NCBI GenBank assembly: GCA_003513765.1
Contig: DONT01000004.1
Location: 234,227-298,226 of the forward strand
DNA: 64,000 bases
Source of the DNA: Jeotgalicoccus sp.
Lineage (GTDB): Bacteria > Bacillota > Bacilli > Staphylococcales > Salinicoccaceae
Direction: 5' to 3'
Both the position numbers and the translations under genes were made by a program. This document shows positions 17,859 to 27,190 of this stretch, in pieces; within the stretch, counting starts at the first letter, position 1, and the number at the start of each line of letters is the position of its first letter. Under the pieces are notes generated by a model. That model searched no databases. It was not told the DNA's origin and saw only the letters and a program-made list of their open reading frames with translations.

Positions 17859-19166
17859 ATGGCAAAGTTTGAAGATGAGATTTACGAACGCTCAGTAGAG
17901 CCTGAACTCGATGTACATGAAAGACCGAAATTTTTTCAAGGATTACTGCTAAGCTCACAGCATTTGTTTGCAATGTTCGGAGCAACTGTCTTAGTACCGT
18001 TTCTGACAGGCCTGCCTGTAAGTGCGGCACTGATTGCAAGCGGGATCGGAACACTGCTTTACATTTTAATTACCAAGGGCCAGATTCCTGCCTACCTTGG
18101 TTCAAGTTTTGCCTTTATTCTTCCAATCACTATTGCACTTGGAGCGAATACGCTCGGGGAAGTACTGACTGCGCTGTTCTTCAGCGGTGTGCTGTATGTC
18201 CTGATCGGGCTGGTTATCCGGCTCGCCGGTACAGGTTGGATTATCAGGCTCCTGCCGCCAATAGTTGTCGGACCGGTGATCATGGTAATTGGCCTTGGGC
18301 TGGCCCCAGTCGCTGTAGATATGGCAATGTACACGGACTCAGGCAATCAGGAAGGTTACAGCATGACCTACATTACAGTTGCACTGATCACACTCACGAT
18401 TACAATACTGGCTTCAATTTTCCTTAAAGGCGTGCTCGGTTTAATTCCGATTTTAATCGGTATCGTCGGAGGCTACGTGACAGCACTGCTGTTTGGCATA
18501 GTAGACCTTGAACTAATTAAAACTACGGGCTGGTTTGTGCTGCCGGATCTGTACATTCCTTATCAGGATTATACACCGGCAATGAACCTTGGACTCTTCA
18601 TGGTAATGCTGCCAATCGTCTTTGTCACAATATCAGAGCATATCGGACACCAGATGGTTATCAATAAAATAGTCGGGCGCGACTTCTTTAAGAAACCAGG
18701 ACTTCACCGCTCGATTATCGGTGACGGTGTCGCAACGATGTTTGCCAGTACAATAGGCGGACCGCCGACAACCACTTACGGTGAAAACATCGGGGTGCTT
18801 GCCATCACGAGAATCTTCAGTGTCTGGGTAATCGGCGGGGCAGCGGTGCTCGCAGTGATACTCGGTTTCGTAGGCAAGTTTACGGCAGTTGTTCAGAGCA
18901 TTCCGTCACCGGTTATGGGAGGGGTATCCATACTCCTGTTCGGTATTATCGCAGCAAGCGGACTCCGGATGCTGATCGACGCTAGAATTGATTTTGACAA
19001 CAAACGCAACCTGGTTATCGCCTCTGTGATTTTAGTCATCGGGATCGGTAAAGCACATTTAGACTTCACGATAGGCAATATTCCTTTCAATCTGGAAGGC
19101 ATGGCGCTCGCTGCAGTAGCAGGAATTATTCTAAATCTAATTTTACCTAAGAGGGAGACGAAATAA
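17859..19166 (+). CDS. pyrP: Uracil permease PyrP
   Basis: A 435-residue nucleobase:cation symporter-2 family carrier with about 12-14 membrane helices. Signatures include LLSSQHLFAMFGATVLVPFLTGL at the first helix, TISEHIGHQ with the key Glu/His, and GGPPTTTYGENIGVLAITR near the substrate site. It imports uracil for salvage by UPRTase activity. The pyrR-pyrP gap is 19 bases and too short for a second attenuator. Confidence 0.95.
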   Translation: MAKFEDEIYERSVEPELDVHERPKFFQGLLLSSQHLFAMFGATVLVPFLTGLPVSAALIASGIGTLLYILITKGQIPAYLGSSFAFILPITIALGANTLGEVLTALFFSGVLYVLIGLVIRLAGTGWIIRLLPPIVVGPVIMVIGLGLAPVAVDMAMYTDSGNQEGYSMTYITVALITLTITILASIFLKGVLGLIPILIGIVGGYVTALLFGIVDLELIKTTGWFVLPDLYIPYQDYTPAMNLGLFMVMLPIVFVTISEHIGHQMVINKIVGRDFFKKPGLHRSIIGDGVATMFASTIGGPPTTTYGENIGVLAITRIFSVWVIGGAAVLAVILGFVGKFTAVVQSIPSPVMGGVSILLFGIIAASGLRMLIDARIDFDNKRNLVIASVILVIGIGKAHLDFTIGNIPFNLEGMALAAVAGIILNLILPKRETK

Positions 19167-20090
19167 ATGAAAAACTTATTATCTATGGAACATGTCACTC
19201 CACAAGAAATCGAAGCGCTAATTACGAGAGCAATCGACATTAAAAACGGCCGACCGGTTATGAAGTTAAACGATAAAACAGTCGTCAACCTGTTTTATGA
19301 AAACTCGACACGCACAAAACTCAGTTTTGAAATGGCCGAGAAAAAACTTAACGTTGAACGCCTGCCCTTCGATGTATCGACAAGTTCGGTATCTAAAGGG
19401 GAATCACTTTACGACACATGCAAAACACTGGAAGCAATCGGTGCAGATGCATTAGTAGTGAGACATCCGGATAATAAGTATTACGAAGAACTCGAACACC
19501 TCAACATTCCGATTATAAACGGCGGTGACGGCAGCGGTTCTCATCCCACGCAGTCACTTCTCGATATGATGACAATTTATGAAAATCTAGGTCAGATATG
19601 CGGCCTTAAAATAGCAATTGTCGGCGACATTAAACACTCGCGTGTTGCAAAATCGAATGCAGAAGCGCTGACTAAAATGGGGGCGGAAGTATACTTCTCG
19701 GGACCGGTTGAATTACAGGATAACACGCTGAACATACCGTATATCGGAATCGATGAAGCGGTGGAATTCTCAGATGTAATCATGCTGCTCCGCGTTCAGC
19801 ATGAACGTCATGAATCATATGCACAAATGCCTAAGGCAGAATACAACGCGCTGTACGGCATGAACAAAGAACGTATGGATAATATGAAGCCGCATGCATT
19901 GATCATGCACCCTGCACCGATAAACCGCAATGTTGAAATTACGGACGAAGTGGTTGAAGGAGAAAAGAGTGTCATATTTGAACAGATGACAAACGGCGTG
20001 TTTATGCGCATGAGTATATTAGAATCAGTACTTGACGGGGAAGGGAGCAACAACAATGCTTTTGAAAAACGCTACGCTGTTACTCAATAA
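19167..20090 (+). CDS. pyrB: Aspartate carbamoyltransferase catalytic subunit
   Basis: A 307-residue carbamoyltransferase joining carbamoyl phosphate and aspartate. The carbamoyl-phosphate loop is FYENSTRTKLSFE (STRT), SVSKGES carries the active Lys, HPTQSLLDMMTI and MHPAPINRNVEI are typical. The ATG directly follows the pyrP stop. Its substrate must come from a carbamoyl-phosphate synthase encoded outside this operon, since carAB are not here. It overlaps pyrC by 35 bases. Confidence 0.97.
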   Translation: MKNLLSMEHVTPQEIEALITRAIDIKNGRPVMKLNDKTVVNLFYENSTRTKLSFEMAEKKLNVERLPFDVSTSSVSKGESLYDTCKTLEAIGADALVVRHPDNKYYEELEHLNIPIINGGDGSGSHPTQSLLDMMTIYENLGQICGLKIAIVGDIKHSRVAKSNAEALTKMGAEVYFSGPVELQDNTLNIPYIGIDEAVEFSDVIMLLRVQHERHESYAQMPKAEYNALYGMNKERMDNMKPHALIMHPAPINRNVEITDEVVEGEKSVIFEQMTNGVFMRMSILESVLDGEGSNNNAFEKRYAVTQ

Positions 20091-21318
20091 CATAGAAGAA
20101 ACTAGAGATGTTTATATTAAAGACGGTAAAATTGCTGAAGTTGGACAGAATCTTAATGCTGACACGAACATTATCGACTGCACCGGTCTCTTATTAACAC
20201 CAGGGCTCGTCGATGTACACGTTCACTTAAGAGAACCGGGTTTTGAACATAAAGAAACAATCAAGTCAGGAACGCATGCTGCAGCCCGCGGCGGCTTTAC
20301 AACGATTTGCCCGATGCCGAATACAAATCCAATTATTGATACACCTGAAATACTCCAGGATTTAAATAATAAAATTAAAGAAGATGCAGTGATCAAAGTG
20401 CTGCCGTATGTATCGATTACGACCGGCTTAAAAGGCGAGGAACTCGTTGATTTTCAAGCTCTAAAAGCTGAAGGCGCATTTGCTTTTACCGATGACGGAG
20501 TTGGTGTACAGAGTGCTGATATGATGTACCGTGCAATGCAGGCTGCTGCAAAAATTGATATGGCAATCGTTGCGCATACTGAAGAAAACACATTAATTTA
20601 CGGCGGAGCAATCCACGAAGGAAAGACGAGTGAAAAGCTCGGTATAAAAGGCATTCCGGCAATTACAGAATCGACTCAGATCGCAAGAGACGTGCTGCTT
20701 GCTGAAGCGGCAGACTGCCACTATCATGTGTGTCATGTGTCGACAAAAGAAAGTGTCCGGGTCATCCGCGATGCTAAGCGTGCGGGCATTAAAGTAACAG
20801 CAGAAGTAACACCGCATCATTTAGTACTGGATGAAAATGATATAACCGAGAAAGACCCGAACTTCAAAATGAATCCGCCGCTGCGCGGTGAAGATGACAG
20901 AGAAGCGCTGATTGAAGGACTGTTAGACGGCACTCTGGACTTTATCGCAACGGACCACGCGCCGCATCATGAAGATGAAAAAGCTGTGGGGATCGACACG
21001 GCGCCGTTCGGTATCGTCGGCATAGAAAATGCCTTCCAGCTCGTCTATACGAAACTCGTTAAAACAGGTGTGTTTACGCTGCAGCAGGTAATCGACTGGA
21101 TGACGATTAAGCCGAGTGAAGTATTTAAACTGGACAGCGGAAAAATAGAAGCAGGCAGTGCGGCTGATCTGACATTGATTGATCTAAACCGTGAATATAC
21201 GCTCGATAAGAATGACTTTTTATCGAAATCAAAAAATACACCGTTCCATGGGGAACAGTTAACGAGTGATATCGTTATGACAATTGCTGACGGTAAAATT
21301 GTGTACGACAATAAGTAA
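20056..21318 (+). CDS. pyrC: Dihydroorotase, class I PyrC
   Basis: A 420-residue amidohydrolase that closes carbamoyl aspartate to dihydroorotate. Metal ligands are in DVHVHLREPG; VAHTEENTL, CHVSTKESV, and the late ATDHAPH Asp complete the site. I take ATG 20056, preceded by GGGAAGGGAG, rather than the earlier in-frame ATG 20032, which lacks a ribosome site; it still overlaps pyrB. The next gene is pyrK, where carA would be expected. Confidence 0.96.
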   Translation: MLLKNATLLLNNIEETRDVYIKDGKIAEVGQNLNADTNIIDCTGLLLTPGLVDVHVHLREPGFEHKETIKSGTHAAARGGFTTICPMPNTNPIIDTPEILQDLNNKIKEDAVIKVLPYVSITTGLKGEELVDFQALKAEGAFAFTDDGVGVQSADMMYRAMQAAAKIDMAIVAHTEENTLIYGGAIHEGKTSEKLGIKGIPAITESTQIARDVLLAEAADCHYHVCHVSTKESVRVIRDAKRAGIKVTAEVTPHHLVLDENDITEKDPNFKMNPPLRGEDDREALIEGLLDGTLDFIATDHAPHHEDEKAVGIDTAPFGIVGIENAFQLVYTKLVKTGVFTLQQVIDWMTIKPSEVFKLDSGKIEAGSAADLTLIDLNREYTLDKNDFLSKSKNTPFHGEQLTSDIVMTIADGKIVYDNK

Positions 21319-21335
21319 AATCGAGGGGTGCTGAC

Positions 21336-22094
21336 ATGCTGCAACTTGCAACTGCAATATCCAAATCAGAAATTGCCGATAATATTTATGAACTTGTGCT
21401 GAAGACGGAGCTCGAAAAATATACGCTCCGTCCGGGACAGTTCGTGCACGTCCGAGTGTCTGAGTCGACTGAACACGTCTTAAGGCGTCCGATATCGATT
21501 TCAAATATTTATGCTGAAAAAAATGAAATTACGATTACGTTTCGTGCAGAAGGTCCCGGCACTAAAAAGCTTGCGGAAATTAAGCCAGGAGCAGCTGTCG
21601 ATGTGCTGATGCCTCTCGGGAACGGTTACGATATCAACACTGCTGAAGCCGGTGATCATGTGCTGATTGTCGGCGGCGGTATCGGGGTGCCTCCGTTATA
21701 TGAACTCACAAAACAGCTTAATAAGCGAGGCGTCAAAACAACACATGTACTCGGCTTTAATAGTAAAAAAGATGTATTTTATGAAGAGGCATTTAAAACG
21801 TTTGGCGAGACACATGTTGCAACGGCAGACGGGACCTACGGCGTAAAAGGGTTTGTGACAGATGTCATCCAGCAAATTGGTACTGATTTTGATAAGTTTT
21901 ATGCATGCGGTCCGAAAGTGATGTTAAAAGTACTGGATAACACCATGCCGATGGACGGATTTATTTCTCTGGAAGAAAGAATGGGCTGCGGTTTCGGCGT
22001 ATGTTACGCATGTGTATGCGAAACAACAGCCGGTGAGCAAGTTAAAATATGTACAGACGGGCCTGTATTTGAAAAAGGAGCGGTTGTGCTATGA
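21336..22094 (+). CDS. pyrK: Dihydroorotate dehydrogenase B, electron transfer subunit PyrK
   Basis: A 252-residue ferredoxin-reductase-like subunit: FAD domain (about 1-95, with LRRPISISN), NAD domain (about 100-215, starting VLIVGGGIGVPPLYEL), and a C-terminal 2Fe-2S site with the four Cys in MGCGFGVCYACVC...ICTDGPVF. It passes electrons from PyrD FMN to NAD+. Its presence together with pyrD indicates the type 1B enzyme, unlike S. aureus, which uses a quinone-linked class 2 enzyme. Confidence 0.96.
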   Translation: MLQLATAISKSEIADNIYELVLKTELEKYTLRPGQFVHVRVSESTEHVLRRPISISNIYAEKNEITITFRAEGPGTKKLAEIKPGAAVDVLMPLGNGYDINTAEAGDHVLIVGGGIGVPPLYELTKQLNKRGVKTTHVLGFNSKKDVFYEEAFKTFGETHVATADGTYGVKGFVTDVIQQIGTDFDKFYACGPKVMLKVLDNTMPMDGFISLEERMGCGFGVCYACVCETTAGEQVKICTDGPVFEKGAVVL

Positions 22095-23014
22095 CGGATA
22101 AATTACATATATCGCTGCCGGGACTGGAGTTAAAGAACCCGATTATGCCTGCGTCCGGATGTTTTAGTTTCGGTGAAGAGTTTTCCAAGCTGTACGATTT
22201 ATCAGAGCTCGGCGCAATTATGATTAAAGCTGCAACAGAAGAGCTTCGAATGGGCAATAAAACACCAAGAGTTGCTGAAACATCGAGCGGTATGCTGAAT
22301 GCCATAGGCCTGCAGAATCCGGGTGTGGATCATATTATTGAACATGAATTAAAGTATCTTGAGCAGTTTGATGTGCCGATTATTGCGAATGTTGCAGGGA
22401 CTAAAATTGAAGATTATGTTGAGGTGGCAAGAAAGATTTCCAAGGCGCCGAATGTCAGTGCACTTGAATTAAATATCTCATGTCCTAATGTTAAAGAGGG
22501 CGGTATTCAGTTTGGTACAGATCCAGAGACGGCAAGGAAGTTAACAGAAGCGGTTAAAGAAGTAAGTGCAAAACCGATTTATGTTAAACTGTCGCCGAAC
22601 GTCACTAATATAGTTGATATGGCGAAAAGTGTGTCAGCAGCAGACGGTATTACGATGATCAATACGCTTGTCGGTATGCGGCTTGACAATAACGGCAGAC
22701 CGATACTGGCAAATACGACAGGCGGCTTAAGCGGACCGGCAATTAAACCCGTCGCTTTAAACATGGTATATCAAGTAAGACAGGCATTGCCCGATATTCC
22801 GATTATCGGTATGGGTGGTATTGCAACTGTTGAAGATGTACTTGATTTTATAAGTGTCGGTGCTGATGCGGTCGCAATCGGTACGATGAACTTTACGAAT
22901 CCGTATATATGCAAGGAATTAATTGAAGATTTGCATGTAAAAGTGAGAGACATGAATTTATCGCATATTCACGATATTAAAGGACGTTCGTTTAACATAA
23001 CAGGAGGAAAATAA
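22091..23014 (+). CDS. pyrD: Dihydroorotate dehydrogenase B, catalytic subunit PyrD (type 1B)
   Basis: A 307-residue FMN barrel oxidising dihydroorotate to orotate. The class 1 catalytic Cys lies in ELNISCPNVKEGG; KLSPNVT and IIGMGGIATVEDVLDFISVGADAVAIGT bind FMN phosphate. It overlaps pyrK by 4 bases, supporting a fixed PyrDK heterotetramer. AAAAGGAG precedes the ATG. Confidence 0.97.
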   Translation: MTDKLHISLPGLELKNPIMPASGCFSFGEEFSKLYDLSELGAIMIKAATEELRMGNKTPRVAETSSGMLNAIGLQNPGVDHIIEHELKYLEQFDVPIIANVAGTKIEDYVEVARKISKAPNVSALELNISCPNVKEGGIQFGTDPETARKLTEAVKEVSAKPIYVKLSPNVTNIVDMAKSVSAADGITMINTLVGMRLDNNGRPILANTTGGLSGPAIKPVALNMVYQVRQALPDIPIIGMGGIATVEDVLDFISVGADAVAIGTMNFTNPYICKELIEDLHVKVRDMNLSHIHDIKGRSFNITGGK

Positions 23015-23015
23015 G

Positions 23016-23711
23016 ATGACAGCGAAACCAATTATTGCTTTAGATTTCAGTACATACGAAATGGCGAAAGAATTTCTCGCCGGCTTCGATGAGAAGCTGT
23101 ACGTTAAAATTGGCATGGAGTTATATATGCAAAGCGGACCTGCAATTATTGACGTCATAAAAGCATATGGCCACGATGTCTTTCTGGACTTAAAATTACA
23201 TGACATTCCTACAACTGTGGAGCGAACGATGTCGGTACTCGGCAAGCTTAATGTGGATATGGTCAATGTGCATGCAGCAGGCGGTTTTGATATGATGCAA
23301 CGCGCAGCAGCAGCATTCAGAAAAGAAAATGCAGCGGGTAAAATTATAGCAGTTACACAGCTGACGAGCGTCGATGAACAGACGATGCAGCGTGAACAGC
23401 AAACGCCGCTGTCATTAACTGACAGCGTGCTGCATTATGCGGAGCTGGCATATAAAGCAGGACTCGACGGCGTTGTATCATCGCCGCTTGAAAGCCGTAT
23501 GATACATAATGAAATCTCACCGGACTTTTTAACCGTAACACCGGGCATCCGCTTGTCGGAAAGTAAGCAGGATGATCAGGTCCGTGTTGTCACACCAAAA
23601 AGGGCAAGAATGCTCGGTTCGGATTATATCGTCGTCGGCCGGCCGATAACAGAGAGTGATCAACCTGTTTCAGCGTATCATGAAATTAAACGATTATGGG
23701 AGGGCGAGTAA
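23016..23711 (+). CDS. pyrF: Orotidine 5'-phosphate decarboxylase
   Basis: A 231-residue barrel that decarboxylates OMP to UMP. The catalytic array is FLDLKLHDIPTTV (Asp-Lys-Asp), and TPGIRLSESKQDDQ and SDYIVVGRPITESD bind phosphate. CAGGAGG precedes the ATG by 9 bases. It lies between pyrD and pyrE as in Bacillus. Confidence 0.97.
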   Translation: MTAKPIIALDFSTYEMAKEFLAGFDEKLYVKIGMELYMQSGPAIIDVIKAYGHDVFLDLKLHDIPTTVERTMSVLGKLNVDMVNVHAAGGFDMMQRAAAAFRKENAAGKIIAVTQLTSVDEQTMQREQQTPLSLTDSVLHYAELAYKAGLDGVVSSPLESRMIHNEISPDFLTVTPGIRLSESKQDDQVRVVTPKRARMLGSDYIVVGRPITESDQPVSAYHEIKRLWEGE

Positions 23712-23712
23712 T

Positions 23713-24318
23713 ATGTATCCATCAGTTGCACATACACTGCTCGATATCGATGCGGTTAAATTATCGCCAAAAGAGCCATTCATATGGGCGAGCGGGATAA
23801 AATCTCCGATATATTGTGATAACAGACAAATACTCGGTGATGTTAAAGCACACCGTAAAGTGATACAGCTGCTTATAGAAGCGCTTGGTGAATTCCAGGA
23901 AGCTGATGTTATCGTAGGCACGGCGACTGCCGGGATTCCTCATGCAACACTGATTGCAGACCGCTTAGAGAAGCCGTCAGCATACGTGCGCGGAAGCAAG
24001 AAAGCACACGGGACGGCGCGCCAAATCGAGGGCGCTGCAGTTAAAGGAAAACGTGTTGTAGTCATCGAAGACTTAATCTCTACAGGCGGCTCAAGCTTGA
24101 ATGCAGTAGAAGCACTGCGCGCGGAAGGCGCTGAAGTATTAGGCGTCGTTGCAATATTTTCCTACGGCATAAAAGGCGCCGTTCAGAAATTTGCAGCAGC
24201 GGACTGCCTTTATTCGGTACTGTGCGATTTAGATACACTGCTTGAAGTCGCAGAAGAACGCGGCGTGCTGGACTCAGCCGGCGCTGCTGATGTGCGTGAG
24301 TTTAGAAATGGTTTATAA
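23713..24318 (+). CDS. pyrE: Orotate phosphoribosyltransferase
   Basis: A 201-residue transferase making OMP from orotate and PRPP. FIWASGIKSPIYCDNR is the N-terminal signature, and the PRPP loop is VVVIEDLISTGGSSLNAVEAL. ATG 23713 is chosen: GGGAGGGCGAG lies just upstream, overlapping the pyrF stop. An earlier in-frame ATG at 23656 would run inside pyrF without a ribosome site. It is the last gene before the operon terminator. Confidence 0.96.
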   Translation: MYPSVAHTLLDIDAVKLSPKEPFIWASGIKSPIYCDNRQILGDVKAHRKVIQLLIEALGEFQEADVIVGTATAGIPHATLIADRLEKPSAYVRGSKKAHGTARQIEGAAVKGKRVVVIEDLISTGGSSLNAVEALRAEGAEVLGVVAIFSYGIKGAVQKFAAADCLYSVLCDLDTLLEVAEERGVLDSAGAADVREFRNGL

Positions 24319-24336
24319 TATTATTAAGGTGCGGCC

Positions 24337-24363
24337 GGCAAATCATTGGGATTTGCCTTTTTT
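24337..24363 (+). terminator. Rho-independent terminator of the pyr operon
   Basis: An 8-base stem, GGCAAATC (24337-24344) with GATTTGCC (24350-24357), loop ATTGG, followed by six T. It lies 18 bases after the pyrE stop. Confidence 0.85.
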
Positions 24364-24450
24364 AATTGTGTGGATTTTACCGCTTGTTGGGGTGAAAACT
24401 GTTAATCGTCCCAATGTGGAACGCATTTCAGGACACATGCAGCTGCAAAC

Positions 24451-24485
24451 TAAAAAAACAAAAAAAGCGCCGAATCACCGGCGCT
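24451..24485 (-). terminator. Terminator of rqcH
   Basis: On the minus strand AGCGCC (24485-24480) pairs with GGCGCT (24471-24466), extended by one G-C pair, followed by a run of seven T (24465-24459 on the plus strand read as A). It lies directly after the rqcH stop. The bases between it and the pyr terminator (24364-24450) show no gene. Confidence 0.75.
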
Positions 24486-24490
24486 CTTCA

Positions 24491-26185
24491 TTAATCTTTC
24501 TTCATCTCTTTAACTTTCTCAGCATCCGGATCAACGAGTACTGTCGATTGTTCACTGTACGTAACAAATCCGGGTTTAGTTCCCGGTATATTTTTAACGT
24601 GCTTAATTTCTGTATAGTCGACGGGTACGCCTGCTGATTGGCCGGCTTTAGAATGGAAGGCTGCCAGCATTGCCGCTTCAAGAATATCATCCTCGGTTAT
24701 ATCGGCAGCATTGTGCGCAATGACAACGTGTGATCCCGGTATGTCTTTCGTATGGAACCACAGATGATTGTTCTGTGCTTTACGGTTTGTCAAATAATCG
24801 TTCTGTTTGTTGTTTTTACCGACGAATACAGGCAGTCCAGCCGACGTTTCAAATTCATGCAGCTGAATTTTATTCACTTTCTTTTTCTTCTTGCCTCTAT
24901 TGCGTTCTTTAATAATTTTCTGTTCGATTAATTCCTGACGGACTTCTTCAACTTCGTCTGCTGTTGTAATGTTCTCCATCTGATGCAGCAGATTGCTGAA
25001 GTATTCAACATCCATATGTGCCAGGCGCAGCTGTTCCTGTGCAACTTTTTCACGGTTTTTCAACTTGTTGTACATATTGTAATAGCGCTGTGCATTAGCG
25101 GCAGGCGAGAGCTGTTTATCGAGAGGAATTTCTATATTTTCATTTGTATAGTAATCCATCACGACTGCTGATTCCTGATAGTTTTCAATGTTATGCATAT
25201 ACGCTGTAATAAGCTCACCGTATTTCTGATACGTATCTTTTTCCGCAGCTTCTTTTAAATCTGCTTTTAGATTCGCAATTTTGCGGACCGTTTTATCGTG
25301 TTCACGCTCAATTACCTGCAGATAATCCGACGATTTCTGGCGGATTGCACTGATCTGGTAACGGCGGTGGTAATAGTCGTCCAGCAGCTGGCTCAGATTA
25401 CTGTATACTTTATCCGGTTCACCTAAATGAGTGAGCGGGGTAAAGTAAAATACCGGCTTTTTCAAGTCGTAATAGACTGCTTGAATATTTTCGCTGTCTT
25501 TAAGCGTGTCTTTAATTGCAGGAACGATATTATCGGGCTTGAAGTATTTAACACGGGATTCCACTTCATCGATAAACACCGGACTGAATCCTTCGATGTT
25601 CATTAAAATCTGCTTCTTCAGCCTGCCTGAATTAAAATCGACAAATTTCGGCAGTTCTTCGAGTGCTTCAGTTCTTGGATTTAATTTTTTTTCTGTCGGC
25701 GGTCCTTCATAAGTATAGCCCGGCATTATCGTACGCACGTTATTATTCGGTGTTAAATGTTTAATGCCGTCGATAATTTTATACTCTTTATCTGTTAAAA
25801 TAATATTCGAGTGGCGTCCCATAATTTCAAGTATCAGTATGCGTTCAACATCGTCTCCAATATCGTTAATAGCACGTATATGAATATGCACCTGGCGGTC
25901 ATTGCCAAGCTGTTTAATTTCAGTAATAAACCCGCCTTCGATATGTTTTCTTAAAATACGTGAAAACATCGGCGGATCAAATGGGAATTCATATTTATGT
26001 TCTGTTAAATGGAAGCGGGCATACATCGGGTGGCTGCTTAAGAGCAGCTGATGATTTTTACCGCCTGCGCGCATTTTTAAAAGAAGAGATGAATTATCCA
26101 TCTGCTGAATTTTATTTATTTTACCGCGCACTAAAAATTGCAGTTCATCTACGAGTGCGTGCGTAAAATTTCCGTCAAAAGCCAT
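24491..26185 (-). CDS. rqcH: Ribosome quality control factor RqcH (NEMF/Rqc2, NFACT family)
   Basis: A 564-residue protein, formerly annotated FbpA/fibronectin-binding. NFACT-N domain (about 1-180), helix-hairpin-helix, a long coiled coil (about 285-425) and the C-terminal NFACT-R domain (about 440-555, with NHLWFHTKDIPGSHVVI). Asp96-Arg97 in QLGNDRQVHI match the pair needed for Ala-tRNA recruitment. It adds C-terminal alanine tails to stalled chains on 50S subunits. AGGAGG lies 6 bases before the ATG. It is divergent from gmk. Confidence 0.93.
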   Translation of the reverse strand: MAFDGNFTHALVDELQFLVRGKINKIQQMDNSSLLLKMRAGGKNHQLLLSSHPMYARFHLTEHKYEFPFDPPMFSRILRKHIEGGFITEIKQLGNDRQVHIHIRAINDIGDDVERILILEIMGRHSNIILTDKEYKIIDGIKHLTPNNNVRTIMPGYTYEGPPTEKKLNPRTEALEELPKFVDFNSGRLKKQILMNIEGFSPVFIDEVESRVKYFKPDNIVPAIKDTLKDSENIQAVYYDLKKPVFYFTPLTHLGEPDKVYSNLSQLLDDYYHRRYQISAIRQKSSDYLQVIEREHDKTVRKIANLKADLKEAAEKDTYQKYGELITAYMHNIENYQESAVVMDYYTNENIEIPLDKQLSPAANAQRYYNMYNKLKNREKVAQEQLRLAHMDVEYFSNLLHQMENITTADEVEEVRQELIEQKIIKERNRGKKKKKVNKIQLHEFETSAGLPVFVGKNNKQNDYLTNRKAQNNHLWFHTKDIPGSHVVIAHNAADITEDDILEAAMLAAFHSKAGQSAGVPVDYTEIKHVKNIPGTKPGFVTYSEQSTVLVDPDAEKVKEMKKD

Positions 26186-26315
26186 GGCGTATCCTCCTCA
26201 AAATGATTACATATTATTTTATCATGAATGGATATTTAATGTCCGCTTTAAGGATGAAATTTTATGCAATCTATGTTACATTAAGAAGTAATCAAAATTA
26301 GAAAGGTTACATTCT

Positions 26316-26939
26316 ATGGTATCTGATAAAGGATTGCTCATCGTTCTCTCGGGCCCTTCGGGAGTTGGGAAAGGCACTGTTCGTAAAGCCGTTTTCGACC
26401 ACAGAGAGACGAATTTTAAATACTCAATTTCTATGACAACTAGACAGAAAAGAGAAGGCGAACGTGATGGCATAGATTACTTTTTCAAGTCGCACGAAGA
26501 ATTTGAAAGGTTAATTGAACAGGATAAATTCATCGAGTATGCTGAATACGTAGGAAATTACTATGGCACACCAGTAGATTACGTGAAAGACACAATTGCA
26601 GATGGACACGATGTATTTCTGGAAATTGAAGTCGAAGGCGCAAAGCAGGTCAGAGAAAAATTTCCGGACGCTTTGTTCATCTTCCTGGCTCCGCCGACAC
26701 TGGCACAGCTTGAAGAACGTTTAATCGGCCGCGGTACGGATTCACAAGAAGTGATTAATTACCGTATTAAAGAAGCGAGACGTGAACTCAGCTTAATGAA
26801 CTTATATGACTATGTCGTAATTAATGACGATGTTGATACAGCGCGTCAGAAAATACAATGCATCGTTGAGGCAAGTCATTTAGAACGCTCACGTGTGGAA
26901 AATAAGTTAAGAAAACTTTTACTGGAGGCAAATAATTAA
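26316..26939 (+). CDS. gmk: Guanylate kinase
   Basis: A 207-residue kinase turning GMP into GDP. The P-loop is LSGPSGVGKGTV, followed by TTRQKREGERDGIDYFF and YYGTPVDYV of the GMP-binding region, and the lid with RLIGRGTD. AGAAAGG precedes the ATG. The stop codon shares its last base with the rpoZ ATG. Supply of GTP/ppGpp precursors next to rpoZ is the usual Firmicute arrangement. Confidence 0.97.
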   Translation: MVSDKGLLIVLSGPSGVGKGTVRKAVFDHRETNFKYSISMTTRQKREGERDGIDYFFKSHEEFERLIEQDKFIEYAEYVGNYYGTPVDYVKDTIADGHDVFLEIEVEGAKQVREKFPDALFIFLAPPTLAQLEERLIGRGTDSQEVINYRIKEARRELSLMNLYDYVVINDDVDTARQKIQCIVEASHLERSRVENKLRKLLLEANN

Positions 26940-27133
26940 TGTTATACCCAGCTGGTCATGAACTTAAAAAAAATGTCGATTCAAAGTATCTTGTTGTTAC
27001 TATGGCGGCAAAACGCGCAAGACAATTGCAGGAAAAACCTGAAGATCTGTTATTAGATTCATATGTATCTAAAACTAACGTCGGCTATTCTTTAGAAGAA
27101 ATAGCAGCCGGTAAAGTTACTGTACACAAATAA
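26939..27133 (+). CDS. rpoZ: RNA polymerase omega subunit
   Basis: A 64-residue omega subunit with the family core SKYLVVTMAAKRARQL and the C-terminal YSLEEIAAGKVT. It helps fold and hold beta-prime in RNA polymerase. It overlaps the gmk stop by one base, so translation is coupled, and a hairpin with a T-run follows. Confidence 0.95.
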   Translation: MLYPAGHELKKNVDSKYLVVTMAAKRARQLQEKPEDLLLDSYVSKTNVGYSLEEIAAGKVTVHK

Positions 27134-27148
27134 AAGAGAAATAATGAT

Positions 27149-27175
27149 GCTGACAAGAAATTGTCAGCTTTTTTT
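27149..27175 (+). terminator. Hairpin between rpoZ and coaBC
   Basis: A 7-base stem, GCTGACA (27149-27155) with TGTCAGC (27162-27168), loop AGAAAT, then seven T. Only 15 bases separate it from the coaBC start and no promoter fits, so it probably attenuates rather than ends transcription. Confidence 0.75.
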
Positions 27176-27190
27176 GAAGAGGTGATTAAT

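Noticed and set aside
24364..24450. A small gene or RNA in the pyrE-rqcH convergent gap
   Set aside because: No promoter, ribosome site or stable structure was seen apart from the two terminators.
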